The position numbers were made by a program, and so were the translations under genes. A DNA stretch of 64,000 nucleotides, from positions 2,604,001 through 2,668,000 of the forward strand of contig OY752146.1 in NCBI GenBank assembly GCA_963573315.1, given 5' to 3'. This document shows positions 1 to 11,921 of the stretch, piece after piece. The first letter of the stretch is position 1. Every line of letters begins with the position of its first letter. The notes below the pieces were generated by a model. That model made no database searches and was not told the origin of the DNA. It worked only from the letters and a program-made list of their open reading frames with translations. The stretch is from Entomortierella parvispora (taxonomy: Eukaryota > Mortierellomycota > Mortierellomycetes > Mortierellales > Mortierellaceae).

Positions 1-19
1 TTTATTCTGTGACGAGTAG

Positions 20-865
20 AAGGCCAACAAGGAATACCACACTGATGCAGTGATGTCGTTGGCATGGAACAGACAACATCGCAACATTTTGGCCTCTGCG
101 TCTGCTGATACGACTGTCAAGCTGTGGGATTTGACCACTCAGCAGTGCGCACACTCTTTCCATCACCACACGGACAAGGTCCAGGCATTGGCTTGGAACC
201 CTATCGAATCAACAGCCTTGGTGACTGGATCTTACGACAAGACCGTTGCCGTCTTTGACTCTCGGGCACCAGATGCTCGTGCCACTTGGAAATTGCAGGC
301 CGATGTTGAGTGCTTGCGCTGGGATCCTCATGATGCCAACTGCTTCTATGTTTCAACGGACGATGGTATGGTTCAATACTTTGATGGTCGTCAGGGAGGT
401 GCTCAGCCCGTTTTCAGACTTCATGCCCACGACAAGGCTGTTTCGGCCATGGATGTGAACACCACCGTCAAGGGCTGCATTGTCACTGGATCGACCGATG
501 GATCCGTCAAGGTTTGGGACGTCAAGGAGAACCGCCCCTCCATGGTGACCAGTCGCCAGGTCAAGAACGATATCGGCCAGGTCTTCTCGGTTACGTTCTG
601 TCCCGATGCACCCTTCAACCTGGCCATGGCTGGATCTGCAGGCAAAGTCAACATTTGGGACATTGCCACCAATGCCGGAGTCCGTCGCGCGTTTGAGGGC
701 CGCTCTGTGATCGTGGCGAGCTCCAGGACTGATAAGGAGAAGATTGTGTCGATGCCTGACGACGACGAGCCCGAATCAGAAGAGGAGATGGATGGAGCCG
801 ACATTGACATGGACGAGGTTGTGGAGAGTGATTACGAGGAGGAGGAGAGCGGCGATGATGTCTAA
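20..865 (+). CDS. PWP1: Periodic tryptophan protein 1 (Pwp1), 3' part
   Basis: This is the C-terminal part (282 codons, last is TAA) of the WD40 protein Pwp1, a nucleolar factor of 60S ribosome biogenesis. The window cuts the gene: bases 1-19 read as an intron end (acceptor TAG at 17-19), and the exon opens in frame at 20 with HTDAVMSLAWNR. WD repeats follow, with recognisable blades such as ASADTTVKLWD, TGSYDKTVAVFD and TGSTDGSVKVWD. The protein closes with the acidic tail typical of the family (EPESEEEMDG, YEEEESGDD). The match to the family is strong along the whole fragment; only the N-terminal half is missing. An AATAAA lies 112 bp after the stop. The next gene converges on it from the other strand. 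Confidence 0.9.
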   Translation, partial: KANKEYHTDAVMSLAWNRQHRNILASASADTTVKLWDLTTQQCAHSFHHHTDKVQALAWNPIESTALVTGSYDKTVAVFDSRAPDARATWKLQADVECLRWDPHDANCFYVSTDDGMVQYFDGRQGGAQPVFRLHAHDKAVSAMDVNTTVKGCIVTGSTDGSVKVWDVKENRPSMVTSRQVKNDIGQVFSVTFCPDAPFNLAMAGSAGKVNIWDIATNAGVRRAFEGRSVIVASSRTDKEKIVSMPDDDEPESEEEMDGADIDMDEVVESDYEEEESGDDV

Positions 866-976
866 AGAGGCGTTTTGATCAAAGGACATTGTACCCAATA
901 GATAATGAAACAAGAGACCAGTTACCCCCACACACCCTTTTCGCATACTAACCAAAAAAAAACAACAAAACAAAAC

Positions 977-982
977 AATAAA
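977..982 (+). terminator. Poly(A) signal candidate for PWP1
   Basis: AATAAA in an A-rich stretch 112 bp after the PWP1 stop codon. It is the only such hexamer on this strand before the convergent gene. Confidence 0.45.
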
Positions 983-1058
983 CACATCGCATTTTCAAGG
1001 ACTCCATGAACAAAAGACAATTGATATGGATTCAATTGAACGGCATAGAAATGCAAAG

Positions 1059-1064
1059 TTTATT
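1059..1064 (-). terminator. Poly(A) signal candidate for the YHM2-like gene
   Basis: TTTATT on the plus strand reads AATAAA on the minus strand, 125 bp after the carrier's stop. The two convergent 3' UTRs (866-1188) therefore end within about 80 bp of each other. Confidence 0.45.
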
Positions 1065-1188
1065 GTTTAGAAAATCTTGGAAGGGAAACGTAGAATTACA
1101 AGTTCGGAAGTGTTGTCGGGGAGGTGGGGCAAAAGGATGGTAAGGGCGGCCAAAGGTATACGTGGGTGAGAAGTCCAGGACAAGGTTT

Positions 1189-2820
1189 TTACTTGCCATA
1201 CTTTTCGTTGACATACTTCTTCAAGGCATCACCTCCAGCGACCATGCAAATGGTCTGCCACATGCCCAAACCGAACCGTGGAACTGTGCCTCTGTAAAAG
1301 CCCTTGATTCCGTTGGTCTGCCAAATCCAGCGCGCGCAGTTGGCGATAGTCATTTTTTCTGGACGTCCTGCCGTCTTGAGCTGTGATTGCATCTCGACAC
1401 GAATGACTTCAATGGGCTGGTTCCAGATAGAGAGACCTCCACCGATGGCTGAAGCGGCAATCTTTTCCCAGTTGTTCAAAGGAACTTTGGCCAGCTCACC
1501 AACGTCCTTGCCACGCAACTTGCGGATCGTTTCCTCGGCCAGACGCGAAAGACCCAGACGCGATCCCCAGTTGGTACATTGACGCAATGCCACGGCATTG
1601 ACACCCTTGTTGATACCACGGATACCCTCGCGCTTAAAGATGTCAGAAGCGACTGCGAATGTGGAGATCTGAGGAGCACCGCCAGCGCCGACCGCAGCCT
1701 TGTGACGTGTGATCTCGACCGTCTTCATGAACGTACAGAAACCCATAGTGGTGTAGGCCTGGGCGAGTCCACCTCCCATACCTCCAACCAGACCTGCTGC
1801 GAAGGGGGAAATGCCAGAGTTCAAGGCAACGTATTCAATCTCGCCTGCAGCAAAGATGAGGACGGCGCCCTTTGTGCTGGCTTCGATCCAGGCCCAAGGG
1901 ATCAATCTACAAGAAACGCAACAGAAAAAAAGAGATGAACCGTAACCAAGACGTTACCAGATCGATTGAAAAGATACATATTAGTCACACGAAACGAAAA
2001 GGTCCATCTTCAGATGTCAGTCTAACGCTGTCCTTCCGAGACAGGGCTCCTCTCGCCCCCTCCCTCCCTTTCCCCCTGAACAGGGCGCATGCTTATTCCA
2101 GAATCCGCCGGCAAGAAAGTAGCCGTCGCCAGTTGTCCCAAGATCCGATCTGGGTGGATGGTCTGAATAAGGGAATCCCCTGTCGTGGAGCAGTCTCACA
2201 ACTCCGTCCCAGTGGTTCTGGACGATGGGTCACCGGTTCAGTCGGCTGGGTTTCCTGGGTGCAGTCGACAGAAGAGCAGTATCCTCTGGTATGTTCTGTG
2301 CGTGCGTAGGGTGGGTCTGTCCTTCCTTGCTTGCATCAGCTTTACATTCGTCTCGGTGTGTCATTTCCATCGTCATCTCCATGAGCTGGCACTCACAAAC
2401 ACCCAAACACACACACACACACACACACTTTTGCACCTTTGTCCGCGAGCGCGAAACACTTTGACAAGGGTCCGAAGCCATGGAACCTAATTAGTGGTCC
2501 CTTGCGACGTTGTCCTCCTTTCTGACTGATAACCTCCCCTCAAGGACCCAAGAGAATGCCGGACCCCACACCCGAAACAATGATATTTACCCTTGATAGA
2601 AGCCCGAGATGCCTCCACGCTGATAGATCTTCTTGAAAGCGGTGACCATGGTGTCCTGGCGATTGGCAGCCAAGTGGGTCTTGATGACTTCGAAGGGCTG
2701 GCCCAAGGTGGTGACCTCGAACATGTTCATGGCGGCACCGACTCCGAGGTTGGCATAGTTGACTTTCTTCTTGGTGGCAGCTGTGCCAGGGACGGCCTGA
2801 GAAGCGACGACGACAGTCAT
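1189..2820 (-). CDS. YHM2: Mitochondrial citrate/2-oxoglutarate carrier, Yhm2 type
   Basis: Model: complement of 1189..1906 and 2591..2820, giving 315 aa, the usual size of mitochondrial carriers. The family exchanges citrate for oxoglutarate across the inner membrane and supports NADPH supply; yeast Yhm2 also binds mtDNA. Diagnostic Yhm2 stretches are clear: EVTTLGQPFEVIKTHLAANR, GLIPWAWIEASTKGAVL, YTTMGFCTFMKTVEITRHK, GIRGINKGVNAVALRQ and WNQPIEVIRVEMQS. Three carrier repeats can be traced. Exon 1 ends after GFYQ inside a Gly codon with donor GTAAAT, and exon 2 starts after TGTAG. The single intron (1907-2590) is 684 bp, by far the longest in the window, and carries a CA microsatellite. The start ATG is at 2820. 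Confidence 0.93.
2407..2428. repeat. (CA)n microsatellite in the YHM2 intron
   Basis: About eleven uninterrupted CA units inside the 684-bp intron. No coding sequence is affected. Confidence 0.9.
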
Positions 2821-4057
2821 TGTGGGTGAAGAGCAGGAAGGAGGAAGAGCTTTGAAGAAAGAGGAGAGGAGAACTGAAGATAAGAAAGAGAAAGAGAGAG
2901 AAGAGAAAGAAGATGGAGTGTGAAGAAGAGAGGAAGGAAGAGGGGCACGAGGATGGCACATAATTTATGGGATCTCCCTACTACCCAACAGCAGCACCGA
3001 CCCAACTGGTCAGCGGTCAACCTCAGTTTTCAGTCATCCTCCCAAAGCATTTGCAATTGCAGCCGTATCAAAGACAGTGGAACCATGTATCCGTGGGTCG
3101 ACTGGTGGGGGGCAGGCGTTTTGTTCTGTTTGCTCAGCTCACCTTTTTTCCTTCTTTTTGACCTTTGCTGTGGGTGTATAAGGACTCGCCACCAATTGCG
3201 AATGATCGACCCACAACAGCGCACTCTATTTCTCCCTCCCAGATCGTTGGGTCTGTGGGTGTGGTATGGTGTGGTGTGGTGTGGGACGAGAATGACTTTC
3301 TGCTGTTTTTCCCTTTGACCCAACAGCGATACGTGATAGGGAAATAATGGGGCGAATCTATTTCGACGAGGGCCCCACTCAGCTCAGCTCAAGCTCAGGC
3401 CACTGCGACGGACATGAATCATGAATCATAGAATAAAATGAAAGGCGGCAGCCAGCCAGCAGCCCCAAACCAAAAAAAAAGCCATCGTTCGAGGATTTTT
3501 GAGTCTACAGGGAATGGGAACCTATCGATTGGGTATTTGACAATGATAAGGTTGCTGCCAGTCTTGGTCAACGACAACTGTCCATGGACCCCCTCTGTCA
3601 TTGGTTTATCGGACCTCGCCTACCCTGGGGGAGAAGAGGCACCGCAGCCGTTGCTACCCCAAGATCTTCGCCCCCGTCCCTCTCCGAACGACGGCAGATC
3701 GGACAATTGGTGCTTAAGGGCTGCAAGAACGCGGATTGCGTCAGGGTATGCCGACTCCATGCATGAGCTACAACCGCGGACACCTTGCTCGTTTCCATGC
3801 ATTCTCTTCCGCAAGGTGCATGCGCCAACTGCACAACTCCGCATCCCGCTCGCTTCACACCCACCCTTTGACTGCTCCTCTCTTTTTTCATATTTTCATA
3901 CGTATCCCAAGGCAAGTTGCCACTACTGTGGTCTATTGCCGAACGAAATGTCGTAAGCTGTACAACTCTGAAAGACTAGCAAGCACTAACCTGGATGTGT
4001 CCCGTCTTTAGAAGGACACTCTCCACTGACATCAAGCTATAACACGCACAGTCATTG
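2821..4057. promoter_or_regulatory. Divergent intergenic region YHM2-like / KOG1
   Basis: This 1.24-kb stretch separates two divergently read genes and should hold both promoters. No conserved reading frame is visible. Near the YHM2 side the plus strand is purine-rich (2830-2945). A GT-rich tract (about 3255-3285) sits in the middle. On the KOG1 side a candidate 5'-UTR intron runs from 3953 (GTAAGC) to 4011 (TTTAG), with a CTAAC branch-point-like box between. Confidence 0.5.
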
Positions 4058-7000
4058 ATGAGGCCGCGACACAGCGATAATGACAACAATGAGGATGCAA
4101 GGAGCACCAACAGTACTCTAGTCAACGCCGCCATGAATTCAAGTAGTGGCCATGACCAGGACGAGGACATGGACGACCAAGGGCCGGAGGACGGGTTTAG
4201 ACAGCAAGGCGAAGTACTTGACGGAGACGAGGATGAGGAAGAGCTCCCCTTTCGTCATGGCTTTGAGCTCGACTATGACGAGAACGGGCTGCCATACTAC
4301 ATGTTCTACACGGATAAGCGACACGAAGTGACGATGGGCCACGATGCAGAGATTACACTTCGCGAATGGGATCCGATTCAGGACTGGCGTATGCGCGAAA
4401 AGCTCAAGACCATCTCGGTAGCGCTTGTTCTCTGTCTCAACATTGGCATCGACCCCCCAGATGTGGTCAAGACTAACCCATGCGCCAAACTCGAGGCGTG
4501 GATCGATCCCTTTGTCCTTCCTGTCCCCAAATCGCTCGAAAACATCGGGAAGGCATTGCAGGCACAATACGAAGTGTGGCAGCCTCGTGCTCGCTACAAG
4601 GCCGCGCTGGACCCCTCAATGGAGGATACCAAGAAGCTGTGCTGTGTACTGAGACGAAACGCCAAGGAGGAACGTATCCTCTTCCATTACAACGGCCACG
4701 GAGTCCCAAAACCTACCTCCAGTGGAGAAATCTGGGTGTTCAACAAAAACTATACCCAATATATACCCGTCTCGCTTTTGGATCTTCAGAGCTGGCTCGG
4801 ATCGCCCTGCATCTACGTTTATGACTGTTCAGCGGCCGGAAATATTCTCCTCTCCTTTAATCGCTTTGCTGAAAAACGGGATCAGGAAGCTGCAAAGCAG
4901 GCAGGATCGCAACCAGGAACGAACCCTCCTCCCCCACTCAGAGACTGTATTCAGTTAGCGGCCTGTGGTCCTGACGATTCGTTACCCATGAACCCGGACT
5001 TGCCTGCCGACATTTTCACTGCCTGCCTCACCACTCCAATCGAAATTGCATTGAGATGGTTTGTCCTCCAGCACCCTCTCCTGCACAACGTCACAGTGGA
5101 GATGGTGACGCGAATTCCAGGAAAACTCAACGACCGTCGCACACCACTGGGAGAGCTGAATTGGGTATTCACCTCGATCACTGACACGATAGCCTGGAAT
5201 GTACTTTCAAGGGACTTGTTCAAAACACTCTTCAGACAGGACCTGATGGTTGCCGCACTCTTCCGAAACTACCTGCTGGCCGACCGTATCATGCGGTCTC
5301 AGAAATGTACACCGATGTCTTCGCCAGCGTTACCACCAACACACCAACACCCGATGTGGGACTCATGGGACTTGGCCTTGGACATGTGCCTAGCGCAGCT
5401 GCCTGGGCTACTCCAATCCGAGGGCACTGCAGCACCAATCGACTACCAGCCCAGTTTGTTCTTCACGGAACAATTGATGGCCTTTGAAGTGTGGCTTGGC
5501 CACGGCAGTCCTTCACATGACGCCCCGGAACAATTGGCCGTCGTTCTGCAGGTCTTGCTGAGTCAGGTGCATCGATTACGCGCGTTGCTGCTGCTCAGTC
5601 AGTTTCTAGATCTGGGTCCATGGGCTGTGGATCACGCACTTGCTGTCGGTATATCCCCTTATGTTCTCAAGCTCTTGCAGAGTCCGGCTGCAGATTTAAA
5701 GCCAGTGCTAGTTTTCATTTGGGCGAGACTATTGGCGGTTGATCGCTCTTTCCAGAATGATCTCCTCAAGGACAACGGCTTCGTGTATTTTGTTGGTATC
5801 TTGGGTGTCAACGCGGGCATGCCTCTTCGAAACGTGTCAGAACATCGAGCCATGTGTGCATTTATTTTGGCCACATTCTGTCGGGACTTCCCTGCTGGAC
5901 AGCAAGCGTGCTTGAAGCAACAGGTCATCCAGTACTGTCTGACCCACATCGCCGACAGTGACCACCTCCTACGTCAATGGGCGTGCCTCTGCATAGGACA
6001 GCTCTGGAAAAACCATAACGATGCTAAATCAGTGGGTCTGCAAACTGGAGCACACGATCGACTGACCCAAGTTCTGGCGGACCCCATTCCTGAAGTGCGA
6101 GCGGCCGCCATGTGGTCGTTGGGGGCATTCATCAGTAATCTGGACCAGAACGAGCAAGTGATCCATCTTCAAAACAATCTCGCGATGAGCGCACTTGTGG
6201 CTACGACGGATGCATCGCCTATTGTTCGAAAGGAACTGGTCATCTTTTTGTCGTCGCTTGTGTTCGATCATTTGGAGGTCTTTGTTCAGGTGGCGTCAGA
6301 CTTGATTTCATCTGAACAAAAGTTGTCGGGAAGCAAGCTTGATTTCAAAGCCAAGGACCTCGATGAGCGCCACGACAAACTGGGACAACAGGCCGTGTAT
6401 GCCGTGATCTGGAAGGCTCTACTCTGCTTGTCCATGGACTCGAACCGAGGCGTGGCTTCGGCAGCAGCAAAGTTGGTGGACTATGTGAACTTTCAGTTAC
6501 TTTCTGCTCCTATTGCACAGACACTTACTCCTGTCCTCCAACAACATGCATTACGAGGTCAGTCTCTATCCACTTCTTCTATGGGCTCGCTGCAACAGTC
6601 CGTACTGCCTCCCTCAACCCCCGAGTATTCAACGGCAACCCTCGGCAAGAGCACTGCATCCAAGATGGCTAGCACTTTGAAGCGATCGGCATCCTTGGCT
6701 GTGACTCTGAAGAGCTTTATTCCTGGATATTCGTCTGTGTCTCCGGGTTCCTCAGACACCGCCAAGGCATCATCCATAAGTGCCAGCAGTCTCTGGCCTA
6801 GCCAGGAATCAACTCAGCCCTACGGGCAAGATTCAAGGGTGTCCAATGGAGGTGGCGCAGGCACTGCGCGTACCGTTCGTAGCACTGCTCCACGTCCTCG
6901 ATCCGTTCATGGAGATGCTGGATACCTTCAAGCACAGCCATCTCCTTCGTATGGGCAGATTCAAACTGCATCAAGTTCAAACGGATCAGCTTCATTGGCG

Positions 7001-8774
7001 GCAAATACAACCTCGGACGTCAACCAACCCGGCGCAAGGCCTCATGTGGAATCTGTCTTTTATGACTGGTGCTGCGAGTACTTTTTAGAGCCACAGATGA
7101 AGGTACTCCTGAGGCTTTTTTTCTTTTATTCAAGTCTACTGGATGTCACGCTAATGTACCCATTTCAATGTTGCATAGGGAGTGGAGGGCGATGAACCAG
7201 GAAGTGTCAATTACAACGAACGTCTGTGGCGCAGAGTCAGGAATGAAAAGATTATTTACGAAAATCAACCTCATCGTGAGCATGCTGGTAAGAATGAATA
7301 GCGTTGAGAATATCCCGAGATCTATGAATAATCTGCTAACCCAACTGTATTTGGCTGCTACAAAACAGGCGCTAGTCGATGGGATACCAACTACCAATCC
7401 ATCAACAATGAATCGCCAGCAATGCACCTTGTGATGCACTCATTTGAGCCACAGATGGTTATTGCCGATGATAAGCGGAACATCAGGTAACACCCAAGTT
7501 TAAACTGAATACGGTTTTTACTCTGAGAACGTGAGTACTAATCAGATCTTTGAATCAGTGTCTGGAACTGGAAAGAAGGTCAGCTTCTGAACCGATTCTC
7601 AAACGCAAACCCTCGAGGAACTTCGATCACCAGTGTGAAATTCATAAACGAGGACGACGTGGCGATGCTGCTTGTAGCCTCTGGTAAGTCTTGGCCATCT
7701 CTGGAGTCTGCACTTGCAATGGCAGAAAAACCACTCACGCAAGGTTCATGTCTCCTACTTTTGTATTGTAGGCGAAGGTGTTGTAAAACTATATCGCAAG
7801 TACGATGAACCGAATCATACCGACATTGTGACTTCGTGGCGCGTACTGTCAGATATGGCCCCAAGTAGTAAGAGCACGGGAACGATTACCGACTGGCAGC
7901 AGGGCAGAGGTGCACTCCTCGTTGGTGGTGACTCCAAGATTATCCGGGTTTGGGATGCGGCGCGTGAATTCTGTATTAGCGTAAGATACCCCACTTTCCA
8001 CGCGAGTTGTTCATTTGGTAACGAACAAATTTGTGTTAACGCGTCTTTTTATTTCTTGTTGATGCAATGACAGGATATCCCAACTCGTTCTGGAGCTCCT
8101 GTAACGAGTATCACCAGCGACCAAGTCTCTGGAAACGTGTTTGTTGCTGGTTTTGGTGATGGAGCAGTCCGTGTTTATGATCGTAGACAACCTCAGCACC
8201 AAGCCCTGACGATGGTCTGGAAGAAGCACAAATCCTGGATTCAGAACGTGCGTATGCAGCGTGGGGGCTTCCGCGAGCTGGTATCAGGAAGCGTGGATGG
8301 TATTATCAAAGTCTGGGATGTCCGCCAGCAAGAGTCTTTGCGGACCATTGAGGTCCGGGACCCCATCTCCGCGCTTGATTTGCATCATCACGCTCCCGTA
8401 ATTGCATGGTAGGAAGACTTCATCTGAAATACTTTTTGCTATCCATTAAGTGTTTAATCGATAATGGAAACTAAAAACACTTCGTCCATTTACTTTCCAT
8501 TTATAGCGCGTCTCCTTCGCTCCAGTCGATCAAGGTGTGGAATGTCAATGGCGATATCTTGTCGACGGTGCGGTCGTACACGGGCCTGTTTGGACAAAAG
8601 CAGGCACGCGTCACCAGTTTGGGTTTCCATCCACACGAGTACGTGTTTGGAGTGGGAGGCGACGACGGCTGGATCTCGATCCAGGGCTGGTCTGGACCCA
8701 GTCAAGGCGGCGATGTCCATGGCCCAACTGGTCCCCTGCACTCTCCGCTGTCCCACGGGGCCGGCCACCATTGA
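4058..8774 (+). CDS. KOG1: TORC1 scaffold subunit Kog1/raptor
   Basis: Model: 4058..7102, 7179..7287, 7369..7486, 7559..7683, 7772..7980, 8074..8408, 8507..8774; 1402 aa, close to the usual raptor/Kog1 size. Raptor presents substrates to the TOR kinase at the vacuole or lysosome. The raptor N-terminal caspase-like domain spans about residues 105-300, with the conserved LFHYNGHGVPKPT near 210 and YVYDCSAAGN near 255. A HEAT/armadillo region follows, with REWACL-type helices such as DSDHLLRQWACLCIGQLW. A Ser-rich linker (about 830-1000) leads to seven C-terminal WD40 blades (VRVYDRRQ, DGIIKVWDVRQ, SIKVWNVNGD). All exon phases agree. The first in-frame ATG is 4058. The upstream ATG at 3948 would encode only a short uORF. 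Confidence 0.93.
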
Positions 8775-8999
8775 GAATAGACCTCCCATATCCTCATGCA
8801 TCAGCAACCACAAAAGAAAAGTAAAAAAAGGAGCAAAAAATGAAGATGGAGAGCACTTAAGGGTATAATGGACGCCGAGCGCGATTCTCACCCCCTTGCA
8901 TGCGTGCCGATAATCTCATCATCTCGCCCTCGACAACCCATCTTCTTCATCTCCTCATCCATCTCTTACCCTTCCATCTCCAGACAGCAGCCCCCCATC

Positions 9000-11544
9000 A
9001 TGTCTGTGGAAACTAGTACGGTGGCGCGGATCCTCAAGCCGACGATCCTCATCCTCATCGCCGTCGTCGCCATCGCCAGTCGTCTCTTCTCCATCATCCG
9101 CTTTGAGTCTGTCATCCACGAATTCGATCCTTGGTTCAACTACCGCACCACCCAGCGTGAGTCCATGCATATAATGCGCCCTGTCAGGAACACGCAAGGG
9201 ACCATCTCGGCCCTTCCGAATCGTGCTCGATGTATCTATACTAACTGGCTCCTCTCTTTCCATTGGAACATAGACCTTGTGAAGAATGGCTTCTATGAAT
9301 TCTGGAACTGGTTCGATGAAAAGTCATGGTACCCTCTTGGACGCGTTGTTGGAGGAACTGTCTACCCTGGTATCATGGTCACCAGTGCCATCATCCACAA
9401 TGTTCTTCACTTTTTCAACTTCCCCGTCGATATCCGCAACGTCTGCGTCTTCCTCGCGCCCATGTTCTCGGGCCTGACTGCTTTCTCGGCCTACTTGCTC
9501 ACCAAGGAACTCAAGGACTCGTCTGCAGGACTTCTTGCTGCCGCTTTCCTCGGAGTTGCTCCAGGCTATATCTCCCGTTCCGTCGCTGGTTCGTACGATA
9601 ACGAGGGTATTGCCATCTTCCTGCTCGTCTTCACCTTTTATCTCTGGATCAAGGCCGTTAAGACTGGCAGCGCCTTCTTTGGTCTCTTGACTGCTCTCTT
9701 TTACTTTTACATGGTGTCTGCCTGGGGTGAGTTCGCGTCGTCTGCTGTCTTCCTTGAGTTGGAGTGATGAACCTTCTGGATATTAACTAGCAACCCATCT
9801 ATATTTCCAATGTGGCACGTTTAATCCCGTAGGTGGATATGTCTTCATCACCAACTTGGTCCCTCTCCATGCGTTTACGCTTCTCCTCATGGGACGCTAC
9901 TCCAACCGTCTCTACGTCTCATACTCGACCTTTTATGCTGTGGGAACTCTTTTGTCGATGCAGATTCCTTTCGTTGGCTTCCAGCCTACCCGCACCAGTG
10001 AGCACATGGCTGCCCTTGGAGTCTTTGGCCTCTTGCAGCTCTACGCTTTTGCAGAGTTGGTTCGTGGCTACGTGACTCCCAAGCAGTTCAAGACCCTGCT
10101 CAAGGGAGGTGTCTCTGCCGTGGCCATCATTGCCGTTGTTGGATTGACCTTGCTTAGCCTCTCGGGTGTCATTGCGCCCTTCACTGGACGTTTCTATTCA
10201 CTTTACGATACTGGATACGCCAAGATCCACATTCCCATTATTGCCTCAGTCTCGGAGCATCAGCCTACAGCCTGGACTTCCTTCTTCTTTGACCTTCAGA
10301 TGTTGATCTTCTTGTTCCCAGCCGGTGTGTACCTTTGCTTCAAGGAGCTCAAGGACGAGCATGTGTTCATCATTCTCTACTCTGTCTTTGCGTCCTACTT
10401 TGCGGGAGTCATGGTCCGTCTCATGTTGACATTGACCCCAGTCGTCTGTGTTTCTGCCGCCATTGCGTACTCGACCCTGTTGGACACCTATTTGGAAAAG
10501 TCTGAGCATGTCTTGGCCTCCAACTTGGCTGCTGGTGGCGCCCGCCCCACTGTTACTGCTTCTTCAACTGCCACTATCACCGATGCCCCTGCCGAGCCAA
10601 AGTCCAAGAAGGCTGCCGCCAAGGCCGCTGCTGCCAAGGCCGTCGAGTCCGAGACCAAGGCCAAGGCCTCCACCAAGGATTCCAAGGATTCCAAGGACTC
10701 CAAGGACACCAAGAAGCGGTTCCCCATCTTCAACTGGGACTCGCGTGTAATGGTCATCACGCAGCTTACCTGGTTCCTGTTCATGTTTGCCTGGCACTGC
10801 ACGTATGTCACCTCTGGATCATACTCGTCTCCCTCGATCGTTCTTGCTTCCCGTCAAGCGGATGGATCCCAGATGATCATTGACGATTTCCGTGAGGCGT
10901 ACTACTGGCTCCGCAAGAATACTGGCGAAGATGCCAAGGTGATGTCGTGGTGGGATTACGGATACCAGATGGCCGGTATGGCCAATGTGACCACTCTTGT
11001 CGACAACAACACTTGGAACAACACTCACATCGCTACCGTCGGTCTGGCCATGTCTGCTAACGAGGACGTGTCATACCAGGTCTTGCGTCAGCACGATGTC
11101 GACTATGTGTTGATCCTCTTTGGTGGTGTTATTGGCTATTCTGGCGATGACATCAACAAGTTCTTGTGGATGATCCGCATCGCCGAGGGTGTGTATCCTA
11201 ACCAAGTCAAGGAGGCCAACTTCTTTACGCCTCGCGGGGAGTACAAGGTCGACCATGAGGCCTCCCAGACCATGCGTGAGTCTTTGATGTACAAGATGTC
11301 TTACTACCGCTTTTCGGAGCTCTATGGCGGCAACGCTGTGGACCACGTCCGCGGCGTCCGCATGCCCTCTGAGGGCCCCACCCTCAATGTCCTCGAGGAG
11401 GCATACACGACCCAGAACTGGCTGGTCCGCATTTACAAAGTCAAGGATCTCGATAATATCGGGCGAGACCTCAAGGATGCCACTGCCTTTGACAAGGGCA
11501 AGGTCAAGAAGGTGTCGTCTCTCAAGCGCTTCGTCAAGGCTTAA
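9000..11544 (+). CDS. STT3: Oligosaccharyltransferase catalytic subunit Stt3
   Basis: Model: 9000..9156, 9274..9726, 9833..11544; 773 aa against about 718 in yeast. Stt3 transfers the lipid-linked glycan to Asn in N-X-S/T sequons in the ER lumen. The first external-loop acidic motif is present ([10 protein letters not shown]), as are [11 protein letters not shown], about a dozen hydrophobic segments, and the catalytic WWDYGYQ near residue 576. The glycosylated-loop motif NNTWNNTH follows. The extra length is largely a Lys/Ala-rich loop near 450-490 with repeated KDS units. The start at 9000 places TM1 right after a short leader as in homologues. An in-frame ATG at 8868 would add 44 residues with no family match. 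Confidence 0.95.
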
Positions 11545-11921
11545 ACGTACTTTTCTATCTCTCTTTATCTTCTCAAGAACCCAATATTGTGCAAATAAAT
11601 AAAAATCATGAAACAAAATACAAAACTGTGGATACTTCGAAGAGAAAATCCATTCCTCCCCATGTTTGTTGTAAGGACGTCTGGCCTTGGTAAAGTCAAT
11701 GGTGTGTGGTGTCATTGTTTGACTTCGACGAGTTGCTTCTACTGCTTGATACCTGCAGAAATCCCCAACCACATCTCTGCTGCTCAGGGTCCTGCCCCCA
11801 TATGAAATCGACTTTTGCGCAGCTTCTTGTGAAATGTCCCTGATCTTCCTCCGTGCTGTTCATTCAAATTCAAATTCATATTTATATTTATATTTCTTCT
11901 TGAGAAGTAATGTTCAAAGTT
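11545..11921. other. Convergent intergenic region, STT3 / Gln-rich gene
   Basis: 377 bp holding two converging 3' UTRs. Apart from the STT3 poly(A) hexamers, a short ATATTTAT repeat near 11876-11895 is the only structure seen. No gene was found. Confidence 0.5.
11594..11603 (+). terminator. Poly(A) signal candidate for STT3
   Basis: Two overlapping AATAAA hexamers lie 50 bp after the STT3 stop. Confidence 0.5.

Noticed and set aside
3438..3956. A 172-codon plus-strand frame before KOG1
   Set aside because: No family similarity or signal, composition like the surrounding intergenic DNA, and it overlaps the candidate 5'-UTR intron.
8868..8999. Upstream in-frame ATG of STT3
   Set aside because: It would add 44 polar residues before TM1, which no Stt3 homologue has; kept only as a possible minor start.
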